A stretch of DNA of 64,000 nt from NCBI RefSeq assembly GCF_000478275.1, contig NZ_ASJB01000028.1:1-64000 (forward strand), written 5' to 3'. Shown here one piece after another: positions 29,486-37,358 of the stretch; positions within the stretch are counted from its first letter, which is position 1; each line of letters begins with the position of its first letter. The stretch comes from Amycolatopsis orientalis DSM 40040 = KCTC 9412. Lineage in GTDB: Bacteria; Actinomycetota; Actinomycetes; Mycobacteriales; Pseudonocardiaceae. The notes beneath the pieces are model-generated. The model was not told where the DNA came from and searched no databases. It saw only the letters and a program-made list of their open reading frames with translations. The position numbers and the translations under genes are program-made.

Positions 29486-30673
29486 ATGGCCGCGAGGAAC
29501 GCCGAACCGCTGATGAGGCTCATCTGGACCGACCCCGTCACCGGTGCGACCGGCTACCTCGTCGTGCACAGCCTGGTCTCCGGTATCGCGACCGGCGGCA
29601 CCCGGATGCGTGCGGGCTGCACGATGTCCGAGGTCGAGGACCTGGCCAGGGGGATGGCGAACAAGACCGCGACCTTCGGCCTGCCGGTCGGCGGCGCCAA
29701 GGGCGGTATCGACTTCGATCCCAAGGACGACCGTGCTTTCGGTGTCCTGGAACGGTTCTGCGCGTTCCTGCGGCCCTGGATCGACAACCACTGGGTGACG
29801 GCCGAGGACCTCGGCGTGCCGCAGCACCTGATCGACGAGGTGTTCGCGAAGCTCGGGCTGGAGCAGTCGTACCACGCCGCGATCCGCCGTTCGGCCGATC
29901 CGGCGCACACCCTTCGCCGGGTGCAGGCCGGGCTGAGCACCCCGGTCCCCGGCGGGCTCCTGCTCGGCGACGTCATCGGCGGTTACGGCGTCGCGCAGGC
30001 CTGTCTCGGCGTCGCCGACGCGTGGGAGTGGCCGGTCGAGAAGACCACCGTCGCCGTGCAGGGCATCGGCACCATGGGCGGCGGCGCGGCCTGGTACCTG
30101 CACGAAGCCGGGATGACCGTCGTCGCGGTCGCCGACGCGGCCGGCACGCTGTACCGGCCCGAAGGCCTCGACATTCCGGCACTGCTGGACCTGCGTGACG
30201 AGTACGGCGAGATCGACCGGAGCCGGCTGCCGTCGGACGTCCGGCTGCTCCCCCGCGACGAGATCGTCGCGACGGAGGCCGACATCTTCGTCCCGGCGGC
30301 GATCTCCTACGCGCTGCGCGCCGGGAACCAGGGCGCCGTCAAGGCGAAGGTCGTCATCGAGGCGGCCAACGCGGCGACCACCCCCGACGCCGAAGCGGGC
30401 CTGGCCGCTCGCGGGATCCCGGTCATCCCGGACTTCGTCGCCAACGCCGGTGCGGCGGCGTGGGCCTGGTGGCTCCTGCTCGGCGAGGTCGGCGCGGACC
30501 CGGCCGACTCGTTCCTGCGGCTGCGGACCGAGATGCGCGCGAAGGTGGCGCTGCTGCTGAGTTCCTGGAACCTCGACCGGATCGCGCCCCGCACCACCGG
30601 CCTGCGGCTCGCCGAAACCACCCGTTCGGACGCCACCACCACGGAGACCGCTCCGGTTCTGGTCATCCCCTGA
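29486..30673 (+). CDS. Glu/Leu/Phe/Val dehydrogenase family protein
   Basis: A 395-residue NAD(P)-dependent amino acid dehydrogenase. The ATG has GAAGGAGG eight bases upstream. The N-terminal dimerisation domain carries the catalytic lysine motif GGAKGGIDFDP and the aspartate region TAEDLGV. The Rossmann motif is VAVQGIGTMGGGAAWYL. It oxidatively deaminates an amino acid to a 2-oxoacid with ammonia release, or the reverse. Which amino acid is not clear: the length and TGLPVGGAKGG-like block fit both Leu/Val and Glu groups. The divergent LysR is the likely regulator. Confidence 0.88.
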   Translation: MAARNAEPLMRLIWTDPVTGATGYLVVHSLVSGIATGGTRMRAGCTMSEVEDLARGMANKTATFGLPVGGAKGGIDFDPKDDRAFGVLERFCAFLRPWIDNHWVTAEDLGVPQHLIDEVFAKLGLEQSYHAAIRRSADPAHTLRRVQAGLSTPVPGGLLLGDVIGGYGVAQACLGVADAWEWPVEKTTVAVQGIGTMGGGAAWYLHEAGMTVVAVADAAGTLYRPEGLDIPALLDLRDEYGEIDRSRLPSDVRLLPRDEIVATEADIFVPAAISYALRAGNQGAVKAKVVIEAANAATTPDAEAGLAARGIPVIPDFVANAGAAAWAWWLLLGEVGADPADSFLRLRTEMRAKVALLLSSWNLDRIAPRTTGLRLAETTRSDATTTETAPVLVIP

Positions 30674-30679
30674 CGTCAT

Positions 30680-30734
30680 GCGCGTGAAGGACTCCTTCCC
30701 GCGGCTGAGCCGCGGGAAGGAGTCCTTCACGCGC
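30680..30734. repeat. Family A palindrome between convergent genes
   Basis: Two 27-base arms (30680-30706 and 30708-30734) surround one G. The arm contains GTGAAGGACTCCTTCCC. It begins seven bases after the dehydrogenase stop and ends seven bases before the opposing iminopeptidase stop, exactly centred. Confidence 0.92.
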
Positions 30735-30741
30735 GTCTGGG

Positions 30742-31689
30742 TCAGGAGGCGAAGCGGTCGGTGGCGCCGATGAGGACGTCGCGCATCGGCTCGTCCTGGG
30801 TGCTGTGGCCGACCTCGTCGATGATCACCAGTTCACTGCCCGGCCAGGCGTGCGCGAGTTCCCACGGGGTGCCGACGAGGTTCCCCAGATCGAGACTGCC
30901 TTCGGCGAGCACGGCCGGGATATGGGCCAGCGTCTTGGCCTCCCGCAGGACCACGCCTTCGTCCAAAAAGGACCCTTGGCTCCAGTAATGGGTGACCAGC
31001 CGTGCGAACGCCAGCCGGAACTTCGGTGACTCGAAGCTCTTGTACGGCGGGGAAGTCGGGATGACCGCGTCCTCCCAGGCACACCAGTCCGCGGCCGCCT
31101 TTTCGTGCACCGCGGGATCGGGATCCATGAGCAACTTGTGGTAGGCCGCCGCGAGGTCGCCGTCACGGTCCCCCTCGGGGACGCCGTCTCGGAACCTGGC
31201 CCAGGCCTCGGGGAAGACCCCGCCGAGGCCGCGGGTGAGCAGGTCGGTCTCGCGCCGTCGCCCGGTGGCCAGGCCCATCAGCACCATCTCGGACACCCGG
31301 TCCGGGTACCGCTCGGCGTAGACCAGCGCCAGCACCGAGCCCCAGGAACCCCCGAAGATCAGCCATTTCTGGATGCCCAGATGCTCGCGGAGCAGCTCCA
31401 TGTCCGCGAGCAGGTGTTCGGTGGTGTTGGCGGAGAGGTCGGCCTCGGGCTCGCCGGCGTGCGGCGTGCTCCGGCCGCAGCCCCGCTGGTCGAACAGCAC
31501 GACGCGGTACCTGTCCGGGTCGAAGTAGCGGCGCAGCCCGGTGCTGCAGCCGGTGCCGGGGCCGCCGTGCAGCGTGACGGCGGGTTTGCCGTCGGGATTC
31601 CCGCAGACCTCCCAGTACACGAGGTGCCCGTCGCCGACGTCGAGCATCCCGTGGTCGTACGGTTCGATTTCCGGATAGAGCCGTGTCAC
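30742..31689 (-). CDS. pip: Proline iminopeptidase
   Basis: A 315-residue S33 peptidase that removes N-terminal proline. GTG at 31689 was chosen because GGGAGG lies eight bases upstream. Hallmarks are the oxyanion loop LHGGPGTGCS, DQRGCGRSTPH, the nucleophile GGSWGSVLALVYAERYP and the lid with WCAWEDAV. The closing histidine is in EVGHSTQDEPM. It is convergent with the dehydrogenase. The 154 bases upstream before the next palindrome show no other gene. Confidence 0.95.
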   Translation of the reverse strand: MTRLYPEIEPYDHGMLDVGDGHLVYWEVCGNPDGKPAVTLHGGPGTGCSTGLRRYFDPDRYRVVLFDQRGCGRSTPHAGEPEADLSANTTEHLLADMELLREHLGIQKWLIFGGSWGSVLALVYAERYPDRVSEMVLMGLATGRRRETDLLTRGLGGVFPEAWARFRDGVPEGDRDGDLAAAYHKLLMDPDPAVHEKAAADWCAWEDAVIPTSPPYKSFESPKFRLAFARLVTHYWSQGSFLDEGVVLREAKTLAHIPAVLAEGSLDLGNLVGTPWELAHAWPGSELVIIDEVGHSTQDEPMRDVLIGATDRFAS

Positions 31690-31843
31690 GTTCTCGTCCT
31701 CCCAGACCCGCGCGAAATACAACAGCGCTGTCACAATAGCCCCGACGGCGGGCTGGGTCGCGTGGTTTTCGCGCGCGGGAGGGCGTTCCGGCCCGATCAA
31801 GCCGCTGCCTACTCGCCACGGTGTCCCGGACTCCTTCCGGTGA

Positions 31844-31900
31844 AGTACATGAAGGCCCCCTTCCTTGCGCCTGGCGCAAGGAAGGGGGCCTTCATGTACT
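31844..31900. repeat. Family A palindrome behind espG-like gene
   Basis: Arms of 28 bases (31844-31871 and 31873-31900) around one T. The arm holds ATGAAGGCCCCCTTCCTTG. It lies 9 bases beyond the stop of the EspG-like gene on the minus strand, so it serves that operon end. Confidence 0.9.
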
Positions 31901-31909
31901 ACCGGGGTA

Positions 31910-32662
31910 TCAGCCGCCCAGAGTCGAGGACACATGGCGGAGCGCGTCCGCCAGTTCCGCGGGTCCGGCCGGTCCGATGTGGACCACCGTGTCGTTGCCC
32001 CGCCCCGTCGTGTAGCTGAGGTACCGGCCCCAGTCGGTGTCCGCGAAATGCAGCGGATCCTCGACCGCCGTATGCCTGCCGACCTCGTCGCGCTTGCCGG
32101 CGTAGAGCTCACCGCTCCCCTCGACCGGCCGCTGCACGAGGCTGACGATGTCCGCGACGACCGGCGGCAGCGAATGCGTGTCCGGACCGCGCCGTGCCGC
32201 CTCTTCGAGTTCGTACGCGCGGATCGTGCGGAGCCTGCCGCCGCCCGCGGGAACGGGCGGCAGCTGCTCGATCAACGTCTCCGGCAGCCGACGCCGGTCG
32301 ATCTCCTGGAGCCCGACCCAGTCACCGGACGCCACCGCCAGCACCGCCTGCAAGCCCAGTGAGGCGGCGAGCACGCCGTAGGTCTGGCCACCGGCGTTCA
32401 CCCAGCCGTAGTACTCGACGGCCGGTTTCGTGAGCACCGGCAGCCAGTCCAGGAACTCGACCGAGGTACGGCCGTTCGAGTCCAGCAGCCCGGCCTGCGC
32501 CAGGGCGGCTTCCACCCGCTTGTCCGCCTCCGCGCGAGCCGTCCTGGAGATCCAGCGCGGTTCGGGACGCAACGTGATGTGCAGGTCGCCGACGCGTTCG
32601 CGTTCGGCGAGCACCGCCAAGGCTTCGACCGGGACGTCCACCCGGCCCGTTCTGACGGTCAT
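31910..32662 (-). CDS. ESX secretion-associated EspG-like protein
   Basis: A 250-residue protein of the EspG fold. VDVPVEALAVLAERERVGDLH begins a pattern typical of EspG proteins, followed by EFLDWLPVLTKPAVEYYGWV and a C-terminal WGRYLSYTTGRGNDTVVHIGP segment. In mycobacteria EspG is a cytosolic chaperone that binds PE-PPE pairs before type VII secretion. It is the last gene of the operon with PPE-like and PE-like genes, three bases after the PPE-like stop. Confidence 0.85.
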   Translation of the reverse strand: MTVRTGRVDVPVEALAVLAERERVGDLHITLRPEPRWISRTARAEADKRVEAALAQAGLLDSNGRTSVEFLDWLPVLTKPAVEYYGWVNAGGQTYGVLAASLGLQAVLAVASGDWVGLQEIDRRRLPETLIEQLPPVPAGGGRLRTIRAYELEEAARRGPDTHSLPPVVADIVSLVQRPVEGSGELYAGKRDEVGRHTAVEDPLHFADTDWGRYLSYTTGRGNDTVVHIGPAGPAELADALRHVSSTLGG

Positions 32663-32665
32663 CCG

Positions 32666-34000
32666 CTACTCGCCGATGACCGGCGGGCTGGTCCGCTGGT
32701 CGGTGCCGAAGATCGCGTCGGGGTCGGCCTCGATCAAGTAGTCGGGACGCTGGTGCTCGTCGTCCTCGTCGCCGCCCTCGCCGCGCCTGCCGCCGGCCCC
32801 CATCGGGCCCATCTGACCGGCACCACCGCGGCCACCGGCACCACGGCCACCGGCCAGGTGGTCGGCGCCGCCCAGGCCGCCGAGGCCACCCATACCGGAA
32901 CCCCTTCCGCCGCCCAGGCCACCGGAACCGGGTCCGCCCGCGCGGCCGCCGGGGCCACCCTCGCCACCGAGGAGCCGTCCCGCCGCGCTGCCGGGGCCGG
33001 GCACGTTGCGCCCGCTGCCGCTTCCGGGCGGATTGCCGCCGCCACCGCCGGGCCCGTAGTTCTGGCCGAGCCCGTTGGTGAGGCCGATGACGTCGTCCAG
33101 GTCGCCGGTACCGCGTCCGCGGTCCCTGCCCGGGATCTCGGTGGTCTGGCCCGGCCTGTTCCGGCCGCCGCCGGACGGGAGCGTCGTGTCCCCGGGACCC
33201 GGCCTCCGCGTCGGCGTCGTGATGCCGTTGTCGTTGCCCGGCCGGTCCCTCGGGGTCACCGGCCGGTCGTCGCCCGTCCCCGGCCGGTTCTGGTTCTGAT
33301 TCTGGTTTTGGTTCTGGTCGGTGCGGTGGTCGTCCGTCCCGCTGGTGTCGGTGCGGTCGGTGCCGTCGTTCTCGTCCCCGCCACCCGTCTTGCCGGGCTT
33401 CACCGGGATGACGGGCGGCGGCTTGATCGGCGGCGGGCCACCGTCGACCTTGATGCTGACGTTCGCGCCGTCACTCTTCAGCACGCCGTAGTCGGTCGGC
33501 AGGCTGGACCTCGTGTCGAGCGTGGACGTGTCGTACTGGTCCATCACCCGGACGTTGTTCTGGTTCGCCGCCTCGTGCTTCGCGACGCCCTCTTGGTAGT
33601 TCTTGATGTCGTTGTTGACCATGAACGGCCCGGCGATCGGGATCGCGCCCTTGAGGCCGGTGGTCCAGGGGTTGGGCTTTTCGGGCTTCGGCGGCACCGG
33701 GACGACCGAATAGCTGGACTCGTCGAAACTGTCGGCCTGCATGGTCACGGAATCCCTGGTCGTGAAGAGGGGTTCCGCCGTCTCGCGGAAGGCCAGCTCG
33801 AGCGGACCCGCGCCCGCGTTCGCGGCGTCGGCGGCCGAGCCGGTCCAGGAGGCCTTCATCCGCTCCTGCAAGGACTTGATGCTCATCCCCCGCTGGACGT
33901 ACGCGCCCGAAAGCTCGGCCACGCGATCCGCCGCGCTCCGGAGATTCCGGGTGTCACCCTGGGTGAAGTTCTCGAAGATCTGCTTGCCGTCCACCCTCAT
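32666..34000 (-). CDS. PPE/WXG-like ESX substrate with Gly/Pro-rich tail
   Basis: A 444-residue protein. Residues about 1-110 are helical with KASWTGSAADAANAGAGP, resembling the WXG100/PPE helical hairpin. A proline-rich linker (PVPPKPEKPNP) follows. Then comes a charged low-complexity region with a QNQNQNQNQN run and a long Gly/Arg-rich tail, ending in a short acidic segment (PDAIFGTDQRTS). The length and composition fit a secreted PPE-like substrate of actinomycete ESX. The ATG overlaps the lipoprotein stop by four bases. The binding partner is probably the PE-like product of the first gene. Confidence 0.75.
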   Translation of the reverse strand: MRVDGKQIFENFTQGDTRNLRSAADRVAELSGAYVQRGMSIKSLQERMKASWTGSAADAANAGAGPLELAFRETAEPLFTTRDSVTMQADSFDESSYSVVPVPPKPEKPNPWTTGLKGAIPIAGPFMVNNDIKNYQEGVAKHEAANQNNVRVMDQYDTSTLDTRSSLPTDYGVLKSDGANVSIKVDGGPPPIKPPPVIPVKPGKTGGGDENDGTDRTDTSGTDDHRTDQNQNQNQNQNRPGTGDDRPVTPRDRPGNDNGITTPTRRPGPGDTTLPSGGGRNRPGQTTEIPGRDRGRGTGDLDDVIGLTNGLGQNYGPGGGGGNPPGSGSGRNVPGPGSAAGRLLGGEGGPGGRAGGPGSGGLGGGRGSGMGGLGGLGGADHLAGGRGAGGRGGAGQMGPMGAGGRRGEGGDEDDEHQRPDYLIEADPDAIFGTDQRTSPPVIGE

Positions 34001-34647
34001 GCCCCCTTGAGCGTCTTGATCACGGCCGACGCGAGCTTCCGCGCGGTCTCACACGAATCCTGCTCACCCTGATAGCTCTTGGCCAGCGTGCCGATGGCCA
34101 GATCGTCGGCGACGCCGACGGCCATCGTGCAGTTCCCCTCGGCCCGCTCGTCGGACAGTCCATAGAAGACCGTCGGATAGCCGTCGACCTCCGGTCCGGG
34201 CGCGACGAACCTCATCCGTCCCGTCTCCTTGGCCTGGTAGAACCCGGCGAGCCCGCCGGTGCCGCGCTCGCGGTTCCCCGATCCGATGAGGACCTGGACC
34301 CCGTTGCCCTTGCCCTGCTTGGACATCGACCAGCCGCAGGACGGGTTGGTCCCCTCGGACCCGCTCGCACCGCCACCCGGGCGGCCCGGGTCGGTGTATC
34401 CCAGCGCGGCGAGGTCTGCCTGCGCCACCACGGTGCAAGGCTCGGTCAGGAACGAGTCGCGAACGGTGAGCGGGGCGGACACCTTCGGGACGTTCGGATT
34501 CGCGGGTGCCGAGGAGGCGCCCGACGACGCGTCCGACCCGGTGGTGGGACTCGGTTTGCCCGGGTTCTCGCCCGAGCAGGCGACCAGCGCCGCCGAGGCG
34601 AACACCAGTGTCGTAGCGGCGATACAGCTTTTCAGCACGTTAGGCAT
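33997..34647 (-). CDS. DUF3558 lipoprotein
   Basis: A 216-residue lipoprotein. The signal ends in a lipobox LVACSG with the lipidated cysteine near residue 24. A Ser/Pro linker leads to a globular domain with four cysteines (EPCTVV, NPSCGWSM, GNCTMAVG, DSCETARK), typical of DUF3558 proteins that accompany ESX substrates in Pseudonocardiaceae and mycobacteria. It overlaps the PPE-like gene by four bases. The function is unknown; it is probably an outer-face membrane component of the same system. Confidence 0.8.
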   Translation of the reverse strand: MPNVLKSCIAATTLVFASAALVACSGENPGKPSPTTGSDASSGASSAPANPNVPKVSAPLTVRDSFLTEPCTVVAQADLAALGYTDPGRPGGGASGSEGTNPSCGWSMSKQGKGNGVQVLIGSGNRERGTGGLAGFYQAKETGRMRFVAPGPEVDGYPTVFYGLSDERAEGNCTMAVGVADDLAIGTLAKSYQGEQDSCETARKLASAVIKTLKGA

Positions 34648-34649
34648 CC

Positions 34650-35048
34650 TCAGGTCGACCGCATGGTGTTCGCCGCGTCGGTGGCCATCGTCTTCGTCTT
34701 GGCCAGCTCGAGCTTCGCGATGTACCCGACGATGTACTCCTTCATCGACTCGTTCTGCTTCTTCAGCGAGTGCAGGGAGTCCATACCGGCGTCCACGTAG
34801 CTGGAGCTGACTTCGTCCTGCCCCGGCGGCATCAGATCGAAGAGGATCTCCTCGATCCTGTCACCGTCGGCGGCGACCTTTTCGAGCTCGTCCTCCCACA
34901 GCCCGATAACGGACTGGAGCTCGTCGGGACTCATCTCGAAGCCGCCGCCACCCCCGCCTCCGCCGCCGTAAACGGTCGGCTCCGGCGGGGTGGTGAGATC
35001 ACCCCAGACGGCCTTGATCGCGCTCGCGGCGTCGCCGATGATGTCCAC
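34650..35048 (-). CDS. PE-like small ESX-associated protein
   Basis: A 132-residue protein, first gene of the operon, with GTG start. A nine-glycine run at about residues 29-37 follows VYG. The rest is helical with WEDELEKVAADGDRIEEIL and a heptad-rich C-terminus (SLKKQNESMKEYIVGYIAKLELAKTKT in pattern). There is no WXG motif. Position and size suggest a PE-like helical partner of the downstream PPE-like protein, but the sequence does not prove it. Confidence 0.6.
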   Translation of the reverse strand: MDIIGDAASAIKAVWGDLTTPPEPTVYGGGGGGGGGFEMSPDELQSVIGLWEDELEKVAADGDRIEEILFDLMPPGQDEVSSSYVDAGMDSLHSLKKQNESMKEYIVGYIAKLELAKTKTMATDAANTMRST

Positions 35049-35197
35049 GCCCGCACCTTCCCCTCAGCATTCACGCACCGTGACGGACAAAGCGTAGCCA
35101 AGCGACCGGCGGGCTGTCAGCCGATCCGATCGATCCTCGGACGCGTGTCGGACCCGACCGGTTCCCCCTGTCGGGCGAAGATCCCGCGAACTGGTCA

Positions 35198-35213
35198 CAG
35201 TACGTACGTACGG
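35198..35213. promoter_or_regulatory. AcnR-type operator upstream of acnR
   Basis: CAGTACGTACGTACGG matches the AcnR consensus CAGNACnnncGTACTG at all but one fixed base (G for T near the end). It lies 37 bases before the acnR ATG, where it would give autorepression. The acnA site is the perfect counterpart. The other 202 bases between the PE-like gene and acnR show no further feature. Confidence 0.65.
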
Positions 35214-35250
35214 ATTGCTTTACCAGGGTTCCCGGTGACAGGATTCCAGG

Positions 35251-35847
35251 ATGCCACGGGTCAGCCAGGATCACCTCGACGCACGCCGGCGCCAGATCCT
35301 CGACGGCTCCCGCGTGTGCTTCGCGCGGTATGGCTACGAGGGTGCCACCGTCCGGCGGCTCGAGGAAGCCACCGGCCTGTCCCGGGGCGCCATCTTCCAT
35401 CACTTCCGCGACAAGGAGTCCCTGTTCCTGGCGCTCGCCGAGGACGACGCGGTCCGCATGGCCGACGTCGTCGCCGAACAGGGTCTCGTCCAGGTGATGC
35501 GCGATCTGCTCTCCAACCGCAGCGAGCACCCCGCCGACTGGCTCGGCACACGGCTGGAGGTGTCGAGGCGGCTGCGCACCGATCCCGAGTTCCGCGCCCG
35601 CTGGGCCGAGCGGTCCCACCAGCTGACCGCCGCGACCCGCCGCCGTCTGCTGCGCCAACGCGACGCCGGGATCCTGCGCGACGACGTCGATGTCGACGTC
35701 CTGACCGCCTATCTCGAACTGGTCCTCGAAGGACTCGTCTCCCATCTGGCCATGGGCCTGCCGGGCGACGATCTCGGTCCCGTCCTCGACCTGGTCGAGG
35801 AGAGCGTGCGGCGGCACCGCGCCCGCACGGCCGGGGGAACGCGTTAA
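35251..35847 (+). CDS. acnR: AcnR, TetR-family repressor of aconitase
   Basis: A 198-residue TetR protein. The helix-turn-helix region ILDGSRVCFARYGYEGATVRRLEEATGLSRGAIFHHFRDKESLF follows the corynebacterial AcnR pattern closely, and the effector domain keeps LRTDPEFRARW. AcnR represses acn and responds to citrate or Mg in C. glutamicum. There and in mycobacteria it lies next to acn; here it is 20 kb away, yet both its own promoter and acnA have sites. It is divergent from the ESX-associated operon. Confidence 0.9.
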   Translation: MPRVSQDHLDARRRQILDGSRVCFARYGYEGATVRRLEEATGLSRGAIFHHFRDKESLFLALAEDDAVRMADVVAEQGLVQVMRDLLSNRSEHPADWLGTRLEVSRRLRTDPEFRARWAERSHQLTAATRRRLLRQRDAGILRDDVDVDVLTAYLELVLEGLVSHLAMGLPGDDLGPVLDLVEESVRRHRARTAGGTR

Positions 35848-35858
35848 GATTGTCCCAT

Positions 35859-36009
35859 CACCGCAGTACAGCGGTGGTATCCGTTGGTTTCCGAGTGAGG
35901 AGTGACTCTTTTCGTGCGCGACGCGCGGTCACCTGGTGACAGTATCGAGCCGGGTGGCGCACCCGGCTGTTCCGCGGACTTTCCCGCCGATCCCCTTCCC
36001 GGCGGCGGG
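35859..36009 (+). ncRNA. Structured leader of the CNNM operon (candidate)
   Basis: Several stems lie between acnR and the first CNNM gene. CACCGC pairs with GCGGTG (35859-35876). AGCCGGGT pairs with ACCCGGCT around GGCGC (35948-35968). CCCGCCG (35983-35989) pairs with CGGCGGG (36003-36009), covering the ribosome-binding region of the start at 36012. The arrangement would allow translation control. It matches no riboswitch class I recognise and there is no conserved M-box core. Confidence 0.4.
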
Positions 36010-36011
36010 AA

Positions 36012-37358
36012 ATGATGGAAATCCTGTTCGCCGTTCTCGGCATTCTCCTGTTCCTCCTGCTGACCATCGGCACCGGCCTCGCCGTCGCCGCTGAGTTCTC
36101 CCTCACCGCGCTCGAGCGCAGCACGATCGACGCGAACGTCCGCCAGGTCGGCGACCGCCGCGCGCACACCGTGCAGAAGGCGCACCGCACCCTCTCGTTC
36201 CAGCTCTCCGGCGCGCAGGTGGCGATCACCATCACCACGCTGATCACCGGTTACCTCGCGGAACCGGTCATCGGCGACCTGCTGCGCCCCCTGTTCACCG
36301 GCGTCGGGTTCTCCGAAGGCGTCGCGAAGGGTGCCTCCCTGGCGGTCGCGCTGGTCCTGGCGACGTCGCTGTCGATGATCCTCGGCGAGATGATGCCGAA
36401 GAACCTCGCGATCGCCCGGCCGCTGCAGACGGCGCGCGCCGTCGCGGGGTACCACTCGCGGTTCTCGTCCCTGTTCCGCTGGCTCATCACCCTGATGAAC
36501 AACAGCGCCAACTTCCTGGTCCGCAAGTTCGGCGTCGAACCGCAGGAGGAACTGCGGTCCGCCCGCTCGCCCCAGGAACTCGGCTCGATCGTGCGCTCCA
36601 GCGCCGAAAGCGGCACGCTCGACACCTCGACGGCCGAACTGCTGGACAAGTCGCTGCGCTTCGGCGAGCGGACCGCGGACGAGCTGATGACGCCGCGCGT
36701 CCAGCTCGAATCGCTGACCGTCGACGACACGATCAACGACCTCATCGAGATCTCGCGGCGCACCGGTTTTTCGCGTTTCCCGGTCTATACCGAGGATCTC
36801 GACGACGTGCAGGGCGCTGTCCACATCAAACAGGCCTTCACCGTGCCCGCCACGCAACGCGCCACGGTGCGGATCGGCTCGGTCATGCGGCCGATCCCGA
36901 CGGTCCCCGAATCGCTGCCCGGCGACTCGCTGCTCAACCGGCTGCGCGATTCCCGGTTCCAGCTCGCGATCGTCGTCGACGAGTACGGCGGCACCGCGGG
37001 GCTGGTGACCCTGGAGGACGTCGTCGAAGAGATCATCGGCGACGTCCGTGACGAACACGACGAGCGGGAAGCGCCGTCCTCCCAGCAGGTCGGCGCCGAC
37101 AACTGGCTCGTGTCCGGGCAGCTTCGCGCCGACGAAGTCACCGACGAGACCGGGTTCCGGATGCCCGACGGCGACTACGAGACCATCGCCGGGCTGATCC
37201 TCGAGCGGCTCGGCCGGATCCCCTCCCCCGGTGACGCCACCGATCTCGACGCCTGGCGGCTCACGGTGACCAAGATGGACCGTCTCCGCATCGCCGAGGT
37301 CGAGGTCCGCCGGGTCAGCGAAACCGCCACGGCCGCCGAGCAGGAGCCCGCCCGATGA
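36012..37358 (+). CDS. CNNM/CorC transporter with CBS pair and CorC_HlyC domain
   Basis: A 448-residue membrane protein. The N-terminal CNNM (DUF21) domain has about four helices with EMMPKNLAIARP as its signature; two CBS repeats follow (around RVQLESLTVDD to VHIKQAF and RDSRFQLAIVVDEYGGTAGLVTLEDVVEEIIGDV in pattern), then a CorC_HlyC domain at about 365-435. The family exports or regulates Mg/Co; older annotation as hemolysin is misleading. Its stop overlaps the next CNNM gene (ATGA). It matches mycobacterial Rv1842c. Confidence 0.92.
   Translation: MMEILFAVLGILLFLLLTIGTGLAVAAEFSLTALERSTIDANVRQVGDRRAHTVQKAHRTLSFQLSGAQVAITITTLITGYLAEPVIGDLLRPLFTGVGFSEGVAKGASLAVALVLATSLSMILGEMMPKNLAIARPLQTARAVAGYHSRFSSLFRWLITLMNNSANFLVRKFGVEPQEELRSARSPQELGSIVRSSAESGTLDTSTAELLDKSLRFGERTADELMTPRVQLESLTVDDTINDLIEISRRTGFSRFPVYTEDLDDVQGAVHIKQAFTVPATQRATVRIGSVMRPIPTVPESLPGDSLLNRLRDSRFQLAIVVDEYGGTAGLVTLEDVVEEIIGDVRDEHDEREAPSSQQVGADNWLVSGQLRADEVTDETGFRMPDGDYETIAGLILERLGRIPSPGDATDLDAWRLTVTKMDRLRIAEVEVRRVSETATAAEQEPAR

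Noticed and set aside
35848..36011. M-box magnesium riboswitch before the CNNM genes
   Set aside because: The characteristic conserved core and its long-range pairing are not visible; only unspecific stems are seen.
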